Origin: Plazaster borealis
Lineage: Eukaryota > Echinodermata > Asteroidea > Forcipulatida > Labidiasteridae
Direction: 5' to 3'
Assembly: GCA_021014325.1 (NCBI GenBank)
Contig: CM037459.1
Coordinates: 18,192,501-18,256,500 of the forward strand
DNA: 64,000 nt
The translations under genes were made by a program, and so were the position numbers. The notes under the pieces were generated by a model. It did not search any database. It had not been told where the DNA came from and was given only the letters and a program-made list of their open reading frames with translations. Positions 21,582 through 33,170 of this stretch are shown here, piece by piece. How positions within the stretch are numbered: position 1 is the first letter of the stretch; each line of letters opens with the position of its first letter.

Positions 21582-24500
21582 ATGAACGACACCGAACATG
21601 ATGACCGTGCGTCCCAGACCAGTTTGAAGACCGCACATTCATCTTCATCAGCTACAAGTGAAGCGACCAAGGCCCGCGCAAGGGCAGAGGCAGCACGCAT
21701 CCGTGCATCATTCGCGAAGAGAAGCAAGGTTAAAAGTGGAGAGTGCTGAAAGAGATGCAACAATGAGACTAGAAAAGCGAAATTGGATGCAGAGTTGGGA
21801 GCTATGAGTCTTCATAGAGAGGCGGCAGCTATGGCAGAAGCTGAAGCTTTGGAGACAGCCGAAGAATACAGAAGAGTGCCTAGTAGCAAAAACAGCACAT
21901 CGCTAAAACCACAAGTTGTTGCCGAACGCACCAGCAATTATGTGTTGCAACAAGCCGAGTTCCACGCCAGTTACCCATCCATGCCCAACTTGGAACCAGC
22001 TTACGATATGATGTACGCTACATCTACCCATCCAAGTCAAACTCTAGCTAATCATCCAACTCTACCCAACGGCGATCCGTCAAAATTCCCTGAAAGGAGC
22101 CCCAAACCTCCATCACCACTTCCGCAGCACAGACACAATAACGAAACCCCAAAGTCATCGAATGACGAACCTGTTCAAGACGTCAAACCACAAAACGTAT
22201 CCTCAGGAGAGCAAACTCAAACTCCAGCTGTGAATGACTTTGCTAAGTACTTGGCACGACGTGAGCTGGTGAACACTGGGCTCGCACAGTACGATGACCA
22301 GCCTGAGAGCTTCCGAGCATGGAAGTCGTCGTTCACTAACGCTACCGAGGGCCTAGGCCTCACAGCCAGTGAAGAATTGGATCTCCTGATGAAGTGGCTT
22401 GGAAAGGAGTCATCACAGCATGCCAAACGACTCCGTGCTGTACACATCAATGATCCAGCGGCAGCATTAAAAAAGGTTTGGGAAAGGCTAAGAGAGTGTT
22501 ACGCTTCATCGGAAGTCATCGAAAGTGCGCTGTTCAAGAAACTGGACAACTTCCCCAGAATTTACAGCAGAGATTACATAAAGCTGAGGGAACTCGGAGA
22601 CCTTCTGATGGAAGTTCAATCTGCAAAAGAAGACGGCTATTTTCCCGGCCTTGCCTATTTGGACACTGCCCGTGGTGTCAATCCCATTGTGGAGAAGTTG
22701 CCACACAGCCTTCAGGAAAGGTGGATTTCAAGGGGGTCTAAATACAAGAAGGATCACAACATGTCCTTTCCCCCATTCTCTATCTTCATGGAGTTCATCT
22801 GCTATGAAGCGAAGGCCAGAAACGACCCTAGTTTTTCCTTCACCAGCAACACTACTGGCCCAAGTAGAAGTGATCGACCTCCCTTCCGAAACACAAGAAC
22901 TCCAGTGACCGTTAATAAGACTGATGTTTCCATGGTAACCAGCGCAGATATTACCACAGAGATGGAAAACGATCCGAATAAATGCTGCCCTCTACATCAA
23001 AAACCACATCCCCTCAGGAAGTGCAGAGGCTTCAGAGCCAAATCATTAGACGAGCGAAAGGCCTTTCTAAGAGAGAAAGGAATCTGTTTCAAATGCTGTG
23101 CATCCTCATCCCACCTCTCAAGAGACTGCAAGATCACAATCAAATGCACTGAATGTGAGAGTGACCGCCATAACACTGCTATGCACCCGGGGCCTGCCCC
23201 CTGGTCGTCGAAGACTTCCTACCCTACACCACAGCACGGCGGGGAGGAAGTCATCAAGCCTACCATCCCACCTGCAGTCAACTCTCAATGCACCGAGGTT
23301 TGTGGCAAAGGTCTGACAGCACGATCCTGCTCTAAAATATGCCTGGTGAAAGTATGTCCACACAACCGCCCCAAAGATGCAGTCACGATGTACGCTATGC
23401 TCGACGATCAGAGCAACCGGTCACTGGCAAGGTCAGAATTCTTTGATCTCTTCAACATTCAAGGAAGCCAATCGCCATATTCTCTCAGAACCTGTGCGGG
23501 AGTCACAGAACTGCGAGGAAGGAAGACCGACGGTTTTCAGATCCAAGCAGCAAATGGAGGAGTTAGTCTGAAACTCTCTTTGCTCATCGAGTGTAACGAA
23601 ATCCTAAACAACAGGGCTGAGATCCCAACGCCCGAGGCAGCCCTTCATCACTCTCATCTGAAGTCTGTAGCAGCCCAAATCCCAGAACTTGACCCGAATG
23701 CTGAAATTCTGCTATTGCTTGGGAGAGACATCCTCAGAGTACATAAAGTAAGACAGCAGATCAATGGACCACACAATGCCCCCTTCGCCCAACAACTCGA
23801 CCTAGGCTGGGTTCTTGTCGGAGACGTTTGCCTTGGAGATGCACACAAGCCAAGCATAAACAGCTTCAAAACCCACCTGCTGGAGAGTGGACGTCCATCC
23901 CTTCTCACTCCATGCACTAGTCACTTCAACATAAAAGAAAAGATAACTTATGACAGAGATCAACGCTTTGGTGCCTCTAACGATGGAAGCCCGGCCAAGA
24001 GAACAGCTTTTGACAAGCTCGGCAATGGGGTGTCCCAGAGGACCCATGATGACAACAAAACCGCTCTCTCCATCGAAGATTTAATGTTTCTTAAGATCAT
24101 GGATGAGGAAGTTTTCAAAGACGACACTAACAGCTGGGTGGCTCCTCTCCCCTTCAAAACACCCAGACGTCCTCTTCCTAACAACCGGGAACATGCTGTC
24201 ACACGTCTCAACTCCTTGCGACGCAGCTTGGACAAGAAGCCAGAGATGAAAGATCAATTCATTGCATTCATGGAGAAGATGTTTCGGAACCATCACGCTG
24301 AGGTTGCACCCCCACTGAAGAGCACAGAGGAGCGATGGTACTTGCCGACCTTTGGAGTTTATCACCCTCAGAAGCCCGACCAAATCAGGGTGGTCTTTGA
24401 CTCCAGTGCGCAACAGGATGGCATCTCGCTCAACAACGTGATGCTCGCTGGTCCAGACCTGAATAACAGCCTCCTTGGAGTTTTGATACGCTTCAGGAAG

Positions 24501-27334
24501 GAGCCTGTAGCAATCGTAGCAGACATTCAGCAGATGTTCTACTGCTTTGGTGTAAGAGAAGACCATAGAGACCATTTGCGATTCCTCTGGTACAGAGACA
24601 ACGACTTGACGAAAGACATCATCGACTACAGGATGACAGGTCATGTCTTTGGTAACAGCCCATCTCCTGCTGTCCACATACGGTCTCAGACGAGCTGCCC
24701 AAGAAGGACAAAGCGACCACGGTGCAGACACACGAGAATTCGTAGAAAGACATTTCTATGTCGACGATGGACTCACGTCTCTTCCCACACCCACTGAGGC
24801 CATCGATCTATTGCAGAGGACCCGAGCATCACTTGCGGAATCAAACCTACGATTGCACAAGATCGCTTCAAACAACGCCGCAGTGATGGCAGCCTTTCCG
24901 CCAGAGGACCATGCCAAAGGTATGAAAGACTTGGGCCTCGGAGGCGACAGCGGAGTCGTGCAACGCAGCCTCGGTCTATGCTGGGAAATCACACTGGACA
25001 CGTTCACATTCAGGGTGACGACCGACGACAAGCCATTTACTCGCTGTGGAGTACTGTCAATTGTAAACAGCCTTTACGACCCTCTCGGCCTGGTAGCTCC
25101 GGTAACCATACAAGGCAGAGCCCTACTTCGTGAACTCACAACCAACGCTTGCCATTGGGACACACCACTCCCCAAAGACAGCCTGAAAGAATGGGAGACG
25201 TGGAGAGATTCACTTCAGGAGCTGAAGGAGCTTCATACCCCTCGCACGTACGCCATGAAATCTCTCACCAAAGTACGGCGCACCGAGTTGTGTGTGTTCT
25301 CAGATGCGTCCACCAGAGCCATTGGCGCAGTAGCTTATCTCCGAACACTTGACGAAAACGGACAGACCGCAGTGGGATTCGTCCTCGGAAAAGCTAAGCT
25401 AGCCCCTCTGTCCGAACCTACCATACCTCGACTGGAACTATGTGCTGCAGTGCTAGCAGTAGAGATGGCAGAGCTCATCCTAGACGAAATAGACCTCAAA
25501 ATGGACGCGGTGAACTTCTACTGTGACAGTAAAGTCGTACTCGGTTACATTCACAATGAATCCAAGCGTTTCTACGTATACGTACACAACAGAGTCCAGC
25601 GTATACGTCAGTCAACAAGACCAGTTGGTGGAACTACGTGCCAACAGAGCACAATCCAGCAGACCACGCTTCCCAGCTCTCAAGTACGTCATGGTTCACG
25701 GGACCGCCATTTCTCTACAAGCTGAACCAAGCTCCTCCAGAGAAATCAGACCCCTTCGAGCTAGTTGATCCAGAGCTAGATGTAGAAATCCGTCCCCAGG
25801 TGACAAGTTTCGCTACCCAGACGAAGATGACAACACTAACCCCTAAACGCTTTGAACGTTTCTCGACGTGGAACTCACTCCAGAGAGGAGTTACTCTCCT
25901 CATCCATGTCGCTCGTTCCCACAAGATGGACTCAGCAAGCCAGTCGACCAAATGCAGTGGATGGCACGAACCCTATACTCCAGACGAGCTAGCTCAAGCG
26001 AAAGATGTTATCATCAAGTCAGTCCAAAGAGAGTTCTACTCGGGGGAGTTTACAAACCTCGACCAGAAGAAAGATGTTCCCAAGAACAGTTCTCTCGTAA
26101 AGCTGAATCCTGTTTCGGAAGAGGGCCTCATCAGAGTGGGGGGTCGCCTTAAGCATGCCTAGCTAGACCGTGACGAGGAGAACCCAATTATCTTACCAGG
26201 TAACCACCACGTTAGCACGCTGCTAGTACGCCACTACCACGAGCAGGTGAAACACCAAGGCCGCCACTTTACAGAAGGGACCATCAGAGCGTCAGGCCTA
26301 TGGATTGTTGGCGGTAAGAGACTCATAAACTCTGTCCTACATAAGTGTGTCATATGCAAGAAGCTCCGTGGGAAGTTGGAAGAACAGAAGATGTCGGACC
26401 TGCCACCTGAGCGACTCAATACATCTCCACCATTCACATACGTTGGTTTAGATGTCTTTGGCCCATGGACAGTCATCGCAGAGGAGGTCATGCTGAAAGC
26501 AAACGCTGGGCAATGCTGTTCACTTGCATGAGCACGAGAGCCATACACATCGAAGTCCTAGAATCCATGGACACGTCATGCTGCATCAACGCACTCAGAC
26601 GGTATTTTGCTCTCCGTGGACCAGCGAAACAGCTAAGATCAGACTGTGGAACCAACTTCGTTGGAGCCTGTAACGAGCTGAAACTTGGAAAGGAACAACA
26701 ACAGGGGACAAGCATGAACCGCTACCTGAGTGAACAAGGCTGCACATGGGAGTTCAACCCACCTCACGCGTCACATATGGGAGGTGTTTGGGAGCGCATG
26801 ATTGGAGTAGCCAATTCTGTTACAGAACAAATCCTCTCACCTCTCGCATGAAGTACTGTGCACCTTCTTGGCCAAAGTTACAGCGATCGTCAACGCCCGA
26901 CCTCTCATCCCAGTCTCCAACGATCCTGAATTGCCATTTATCTTGACACCTGCGACGCTGCTTACCCAGAAGGTTGGTGCTCCTGTCCTTCTGGAGAATT
27001 CACTGACAAGGACCTGTTCAAGAGCCAGTGGAGGCAGGTACAGAGTCTCGCCAGTAAGTTCTGGGCCCGATGGAAACGCGAATACCTGCCTACTCTACAG
27101 AGCCGAAGGAAGTGGACGGAAACCCATCGTAACCTGCAAGAGGGAGATCTCGTGCTCTTGAAAGACAAGCAAGTCGCCCGCAATGAGTGGCCACTGGCTC
27201 GAGTTACTTCTGCCTTTGTGAGTGACGACGGAAAGGTCCGCAAGATAGAAGTCAAGGTCTCGGTGAAAGACACCGTGAAGAAGTTCATGAGGCCTATCTC
27301 AGAAGTCGTACTTCTACTACCAAAAGAGGACTGA
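21582..27334 (+). pseudogene. gag-pol of the BEL/Pao element, frame broken
   Basis: The first ATG is at 21582 and the last stop at 27332-27334. In order along the DNA there are: an Ala/Arg/Glu-rich gag start; a DUF1759-type gag region (about 22230-22830); Cys-rich knuckles (about 22980-23190, including CFKCC...HLSRDC); a protease LDDQSN motif near 23400; reverse transcriptase with YVDD at 24757-24768; RNase H with SDAS near 25300; and an integrase core with GLDVFG (near 26447), RSDCGTNF (near 26637) and GGVWERM (near 26780), followed by a DUF5641-like tail. The reading frame changes near 21735, 21775, 24675, 25630, 26510, 26843 and 26985, and there is an in-frame TAG at 26160. The largest unbroken part covers gag, protease and the first part of RT. 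The breaks may be real decay or base-calling errors. Confidence 0.9.
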
Positions 27335-27374
27335 ACATTAAGTTTATAGTGTATTATGTCATACTAAAGATGCC

Positions 27375-27384
27375 AGACGGGGAG
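27375..27384 (+). other. Polypurine tract of the BEL/Pao element
   Basis: AGACGGGGAG abuts the 3' LTR directly, where the plus-strand primer site of an LTR retrotransposon is expected. No clear primer binding site complementary to a tRNA was recognised after the 5' LTR. Confidence 0.6.
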
Positions 27385-27985
27385 TGTTCTGGATCCATCT
27401 ATCATTTAAGTTTATTTGCGCCCTCTATTGACAAGCTCATTCTCAGAATCACGCTTTCACAAAGTGCCGGCGAAAGTTTACGTCTGTATTTTTCACATTT
27501 TTGTGACTATTAGATCCTTCTCAATCTACTGCCTTCTCAGTTAACGCCTGCGAGAAGCATTGTCTGTAAGTTGAATACCTTTCTTGCCTCGTTTTTGGAC
27601 ATATGAAAGTGTTTTAGTGGGTATTTAGGCCTCGGTAGTTCACGTGGTTTTTGTACACATTTAGCTTACATATCGTTACTGGTTAGTGGGATATTCATGT
27701 GGGTTTTTTACTGCACGGGTCACGCCCAATTTTCCAATTCTGTGAGGTCTGTGTATTATTGCATTTAGCTTCAGCATTCTTTAAGCCATCATACGTTACA
27801 TGTAATCATTATAGTTTTCTTATTCTTGTATTACAGTTTCACTCCTTGTTCACTGACGTCATTCCTCTGTGGCTTGAATAAAACACTGGAGCTTGGAGGC
27901 TATTTCCTGACTCTCATGTCGTTATTTAATGGAGTTTGGCTGGCTGTCTAATTTTGGTTAGATACACCTCAAGGAGGACAGTACA
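27385..27985 (+). repeat. 3' LTR of the BEL/Pao element
   Basis: 601 bp. It differs from the 5' LTR at two places that I could find by reading: CTCTGTTGAC versus CTCTATTGAC, and CATATAAAAG versus CATATGAAAG. The second change removes the TATA-like box in this copy. Confidence 0.95.
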
Positions 27986-28379
27986 CCCGAGGTCAGACGA
28001 GCAGAGTCGTCCTAAAGTTTTTAGCCCAAACGTCCAAAACACATTGAAGGGGCAACAAAACAATAATCATGGAGAAATTTGTCAAACTTTTTCATGGATT
28101 GAACAAACAATCGAAAAATTACGCCGATGAGATATTAGAACATAAGGAGAAGATATCCGAATATATGGAGACATGCATGGATGCATTAAAAGGCGTAATA
28201 GGCATGTTCATTGTCGCATTGCTCCTGTTCATCGGCTCGTATTGCAGCTGGATGTTCTACAAACCATATACTTTTGTTCATAAAACCTTTCTTGTGTGTC
28301 TTCGCAACGACGAACTTCGTTTGTGCAGCGGTACTGTTCGTGGATGTCATGAATTTCTTTTCGAAATTTTAGTCACCTG
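27986..28379 (+). repeat. Duplicated unit, copy 3, right part
   Basis: Resumes with the duplicated CCCGA and GGTCAGACGAGCAGAGTCG, then AACACATTGAAGGGG and the third small ORF. It stops where a short TIR element begins at 28380. Joining 20902 to 27991 restores the order seen in copies 1 and 2. Confidence 0.85.
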
Positions 28380-28395
28380 TACGGAAGCGTATTAA
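28069..28395 (+). pseudogene. Small two-membrane-segment protein, copy 3, frameshifted
   Basis: It begins with ATG and follows the ORF at 18934 closely through the N-terminal helix and the first hydrophobic segment (SYCSWMFY). It loses the frame near 28275, where two bases present in copy 2 are missing (ACTTTTGTTCATAAAACC here versus ACTTTTCTGTTCCTAAAACC there). The second hydrophobic segment is therefore lost, and the frame runs past the ancestral stop (TAG near 28370) into the adjacent TIR element. The leader of this gene copy lies 7 kb upstream, across the BEL insertion. It is probably dead, unless the indel is a sequence error. Confidence 0.65.
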
Positions 28396-28590
28396 GGACA
28401 TGGCAAACAAAAATTCCCAGATTGCTAATTCACCCGGTCGATGTACTAATTTCTTAAATAGTAAATCGCCCTGGCGAATTAGTAAATCGCCCAGGCGAAT
28501 TAGTAAACGGCCCGGGAGAAATAGAAAATCGCCCTGGAAATTAGCAATCTGGTAATTTTATTTTTGCCATGTCCTTAATACGCTTCCGTA
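28380..28590. mobile_element. Short MITE with perfect 25-bp terminal inverted repeats
   Basis: The left end TACGGAAGCGTATTAAGGAC and the right end GTCCTTAATACGCTTCCGTA are exact reverse complements and extend five more bases inward (to CATGGC). The 211-bp element has internal GAATTAGTAAATCGCC repeats. It abuts the end of duplicated unit copy 3. Its terminal TACGGAAGC is shared with the foldback elements at 11272 and 12536. Confidence 0.85.
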
Positions 28591-28599
28591 GTATAGTAA

Positions 28600-29983
28600 G
28601 CCGCTAGTTTAGCTTAAATGTATAATTATACTTGAAGTAAGTTAGACAACACTTTACCTCTGTGCGATTCGTGCGTTTTGTTTAAACAAGTTACTTTTTC
28701 TTAATACAGTTGCTGTACAATTATAAATTTACTTAAGTGTGATTCACGATTGTTGTCACATGTCAGCTACAAACAAAGACTAGACGAGGAAGTAGATTCA
28801 CATTAATCTAAACTGCACTCTAAAAACTGAAGTGTTAAATTCAACTTTATAAATGTTAAATTCAACACTTGCTAAGTGTGGTGAGCGTGACAACACTTTA
28901 ATTGTTGAATCAACCCTTTCAAAAATGTGACACTTTGTAAGTGTTTTGTAAAGTTGGTTGAAAAAGTGTTCTCTCTCTGCTCTCTCCAAATGTTGCACCA
29001 AATAACGTATACCAATTAGATAGGTTTGATAGGGTTAGATAGTTGGAAAAATGTCCTCCAACCCATTTTTATGACCCTTTTACACCTATTTCACCTATTT
29101 GAGAAAGTGTTGAAAGTCAACCCTTTCAAAGTGTTAAAAAACAAAACAACAATTACCTATTGATTTTATTGTATGATAGTGGATTGAACCTTCTTTTGTT
29201 AAAAAATGTTTTGACAGATTTTTTTTTTTATTTTAAATGGATGGATATATTTGGAAATGCTGAAATAAATTTTTGAAACAATTAACTGGCTACCCTTTTG
29301 TTTGTTTTGTTTGTTTTTTTTTTAGTAAAAATTAATATCCATCTTTTATACAATGCATGTAAAAATTAAACCATCAAAGGTCAAAATATAATATGTCAGA
29401 GGAAGGTATTTATTTTATTAAAAAACACAATCAAAAAATTTGAAAAAAAAAATAAACATTTCTAAATCAACACAGCACAACTTCGGCTCTGCTTACCGTG
29501 GAATTTTACTACTACACTTACAGCTTGGTGTAGCTACTCAATGTTCATGTAGCATTTATTACTGTGAGAGAGCTGTGTAATATTTCACATCAAAAAATAC
29601 AATGCCTATTTTGTGAAGTACTGCTTTTGTTAAGCATGTTAATTGCCCTGCTACAGTAAGTAAGCATTTGGATTGGTTTACATAAGCAGAGCCATAACTT
29701 AGTCAGAGCCCACTTGAGCTGCTAACAATACCTATTTAATTAGCATTTTGAGAAAACAGGTAAAAACAGGATTACCACCCCATGTTCCATATTTTGCTGT
29801 TGCTTATTTCAGCTGTTTTGTATTCATATGTTGTATCTGAAAATCATTTTGTTAGTAATCTTTTATCATTTTTTTTAAGAAGAGGATTCATGCTAATGCT
29901 AACCCAGTTTCTATGAATGTGGACCCAGATGTCAATTAAAAATTTCGTTTGAAATCATTTTAAAATCGAGATAGACCTTTGAC
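28600..29983. other. AT-rich intergenic stretch
   Basis: AAGTGTTGAA/TTCAACACTT motifs recur in both orientations at 28830-29130, a degraded inverted-repeat element. The remainder is AT-rich with no gene signal. Confidence 0.4.
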
Positions 29984-30879
29984 CAGTGGCGTAACTAAGG
30001 GGGCACGGGGGCACGTGCCCCCATTTGATGTCCGTGTCCCCCGGGTGCCCCCACCATTTGAAATCTGGACTTTTGTGGTTGGAAATTTCCAGAGTTAGGC
30101 CTAAATGTTACATTTTATACGCTTTGATGAAATAATTTCGATGTTTTTAAAACTATTTTTCCATTTACATGCAGAAAATATATTTTGTTTTACACTCACG
30201 CCAGATTATCTTATGCCTATACAAAAATAGTAAATAACATAGAAAAGGCAATGAAAAGGGGCTTGTTCAGGCCCGTAACCAGGATTTTTTGTTTTTGGTG
30301 GGCGAATATTAAAGAAACAGCGCCGCCCGTCACGTAGCGTCGCAGGGTGGAGTTGAGGAGGATGTGCCCCCCTCAGAAGTTCGAAATTTTGTAAAAAAAG
30401 AATGCCCAGTTCAAGCCATTTGGTGCACCATTTCTGCGATATGATATTGGTTATTATATCTGAAAACAGCTGAACAGCTTTGTATCAATATTATTTCTGC
30501 ATGTTTAATGCTCAGACGGCGTATACCACCCACGTCCTCTATATACATCTTTATGTTATAAATGTCATATTTTAACGATAAAAATTGCTGAACAAACTGT
30601 TTGCTTAGTGTGTTATTTATGTTGCACAGTTGCACAGTTACGATGCAGACTTTTTAAATTATTTTTTTTTTGCAGACTTTTTTATTTTATTTTTGTTAAA
30701 AGGTTTTTTTTCGGGGTTTTTTCTTCTTCTCGTCCGACCCCCCCCCCCCCGATTACGGGAATTGGCCTGTTTTAAAGAAAAAGGCAAACGAAACTTGGCC
30801 AGAAGTGCCCCCCTAGAAAAAATGGTGCACCCCCTTGTGCCCCCCCCCCCCCTGAAATTTTACCCAAGTTACGCCGCTG
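29984..30879 (+). mobile_element. MITE with CAGTGGCGTAACT ends, copy 2
   Basis: Same ends (CAGTGGCGTAACTAAGG and AAGTTACGCCGCTG) and interior as 7775-8594. Flanking 8-mers CCTTTGAC (29976-29983) and CCTGTGAC (30880-30887) match at 7 of 8 positions. This suggests an 8-bp target duplication and a hAT-like mobiliser (inference). Confidence 0.8.
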
Positions 30880-31123
30880 CCTGTGACATAAAATGTTTAC
30901 AAAAGTCCCACAGAGGACTTCCTGCATCAGGCACGAGTTGTACACAACCCAATAGAAGGAAACATAAAATCTTACATTTTATGGAAATTGCACTGTCTGT
31001 TTTTATCAACTATTTTTGATATGAAGAGGCGCATCTCAAAACTTTTTTCTCCAAACTTGAATTTGTGTGGAAATTATAACACGAAATGTAGAAAATTCCT
31101 ATATGACCAGTGTAGCATATCTC

Positions 31124-31530
31124 ACCTGCCAGGAGATATGGAATGTACAAGTTTCCTATTTTGTAAACAAAGGTTACAATGGACGGTCTATCTCTGACGT
31201 TAACTGTTTCCCAGAAACCAGTGTTTCCATCTGTTCCTTTTATCCTTTTAAAATAAATATTTTGGAAAGTGACTTTCGCAAAAAATAATAATGTTTCTGC
31301 TAAAACGTAATTGTTGCATTTCTTGAAGGCTAAAAAATACCTTTGCCTTAAATTTGCACTGCATTCGAGAATATACAAATAAACAAATCCGACTGTATAT
31401 TTTATGAATGACAATTGTTAGTTTACAAAGGTATTTTCCAACTGAACAGTTGTTTGACATATTCGTAACGTGTCTATTAAAGTAAACTAACGAATCTACA
31501 GTTAACAGGTTCATTAGTAATCTACTCCCT
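31124..31530 (+). repeat. Dispersed repeat, copy 2 (partner at 14643-15035)
   Basis: Starts CCTGCCAGGAGATATGG. It has the same internal order as the first copy, plus a short insertion (GGACGGTCTATCTCTGACG). Confidence 0.75.
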
Positions 31531-31548
31531 CGGAAGCAGGGGCGGATC

Positions 31549-32330
31549 CAGGACTTTCCAAACGGGGTGGGGCGTGTAAATGTACCAAGCAGCAAATGGT
31601 GAATGCAATTTGTGGCGCCTGAGAGCGCGTAACGCGAAGCCCTAACGGCATGTGTTCCCGGCCCGCTTAAATGCTCCGAAACAGTTAGGATTCTAGATGC
31701 TCTGTGGTGCGATCATCTGACCACTTCAACCAATTTTGTTTTAGCAAGATCATCGTTTTTAAAAACATAATTTTCGAGATGGGAGTCATTAGATCAGCCA
31801 TCCTGAGTTATAAAATCAAAATGCAGGCTACAATTAATATTTATTCAGGGACAAAAAGTGTTTGGTGAAGAGGATCCTTCCTCCATGGTGAGACAAAATG
31901 ATATGATAGTGCAATTTTAAATGTAATTAATCAAAAACAAAGAAATAGACACACTTTTTAAGCAATTCAGATCCATATAAATCTTCTAAATTTACTGGAA
32001 ATTTTTCTGTAACAACGATGGTGGGGTCCAGGGGTGAAGCCCCGATGGGGGTCCAGGGTGCAAAGCCCCCGGAAGCTCTGAGCTTTTGGCCTTTTGAGGG
32101 GTGAAAAATGAAGCCTCTGTGTGCCTAAAACAGAGAAATAGACACACTTTTTAAGCACTTCTGATCCTTTTCACTCTTTTAATTCACTGGAAAATTTCCC
32201 TGTAACATCGATAGTGGGGTCAAGGGGTGAAGCCCCGATGGGGGTCCGGGGGCGAAGCCCCCGTAAGCTGACCTTTTGGCCTTTTGAAATTTGTAGCCTT
32301 TTCAGCACGTGCTCGGGCTTTGAAAAAGAT
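31549..32330. repeat. GGGGCGGATCCAGGA-type element with a 192-bp tandem duplication
   Basis: Begins AGGGGCGGATCCAGGACTTT, the same start as the element at 37055. Inside, AGAAATAGACACACTTTTTA recurs at 31941 and 32133, marking a two-copy tandem repeat with period 192. Each copy contains GGGGTGAAGCCCCGATGGGG, which can form a hairpin. Confidence 0.6.
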
Positions 32331-32636
32331 TCCAGAAACCACACAATGTACAGTTAGATAAGTCGTTATCATTATGACTTCACTAATACACAATTGGGAT
32401 TGTATGTGATTAAAGAAGATGTGGATACAAGGTATCGTAGTGTCATAGATACATTTTTTGCTTACAGTTCCATATTACAGCACTGGGGTGCATGAGATGT
32501 TTTGATAAGAAGCCTAGAAAAGGATAATGATGGTGTATCAATATTGAGAAAATGAGTGATTTATAATTGAACACACAATTTACTTTCTCTTCACAAAATG
32601 CTATATTTTATTCACACTTTTACTTTGGGTGCGTTC

Positions 32637-33170
32637 GATAACTTCCCCGGGTCGACCCCGGTGTGTTCATTCGGTTGAGTCCCTGCCATGAGCTAATCGA
32701 ACGCCAACTTCCCCAGCATTCACACCAATGCATCTTGGGACAGCCGACCCGGAACTACTCTCATGTTGAGCATTACGTCCATGGATTCACGTGAAAAATT
32801 ATTCTCCAGGTAAAATTGCAACGTTAAATTAGTGTAGGCCTACAAGCCCACGTTGATACACAAGTTCTCGTTCTCGTTCTCGTTCTCGTTCTCGTTCTAA
32901 AATATAAAAAACTTAATGCTCACAAAGTCGCTGTTTTAAGGGTGAAAATGTGTGTCAAACTTACTGAAAGTGTCCCGCTGAATTACAATAAAAATGGTGG
33001 CCATTGAGAAAGTTTTTCGTCGTGACGTCACGCACTCGGTCAGCCCCATGACCCGCTCCACAAGCGGGGCACTTGGGGCTGACCCGAGTGGGCCCCGAGA
33101 ATGACGTCAAAGCTATTTGAACGCACCGGGGAAGACTTGGTCGACCCGGGGAAGCTAATCGAACGCACCC
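32637..33170. mobile_element. MITE with GGGTGCGTTCGAT terminal inverted repeats
   Basis: The left end GGGTGCGTTCGATAACTTCC is mirrored at the right end (GAAGCTAATCGAACGCACCC). A second nested GGGTCGACC/GGTCGACCC pair lies just inside each end. The interior is GC-rich (GGGGCTGACCCGAGTGGG) and includes a (TTCTCG)n microsatellite at 32864-32898. No coding region. Confidence 0.75.

Larger units (their letters stand above)
20903..27985 (+). mobile_element. BEL/Pao LTR retrotransposon, full length
   Basis: The element is 7,083 bp with two 601-bp LTRs (TGTTCT...GTACA), CCCGA target duplications on both sides, and a gag-pol region in the BEL/Pao order: gag, zinc knuckles, aspartic protease, reverse transcriptase, RNase H, integrase. 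The LTRs differ at only two positions, so insertion is recent. It landed in the noncoding leader of duplicated unit copy 3, separating that leader from its ORF. The coding region is broken by at least seven frame changes and one internal stop. Confidence 0.95.
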
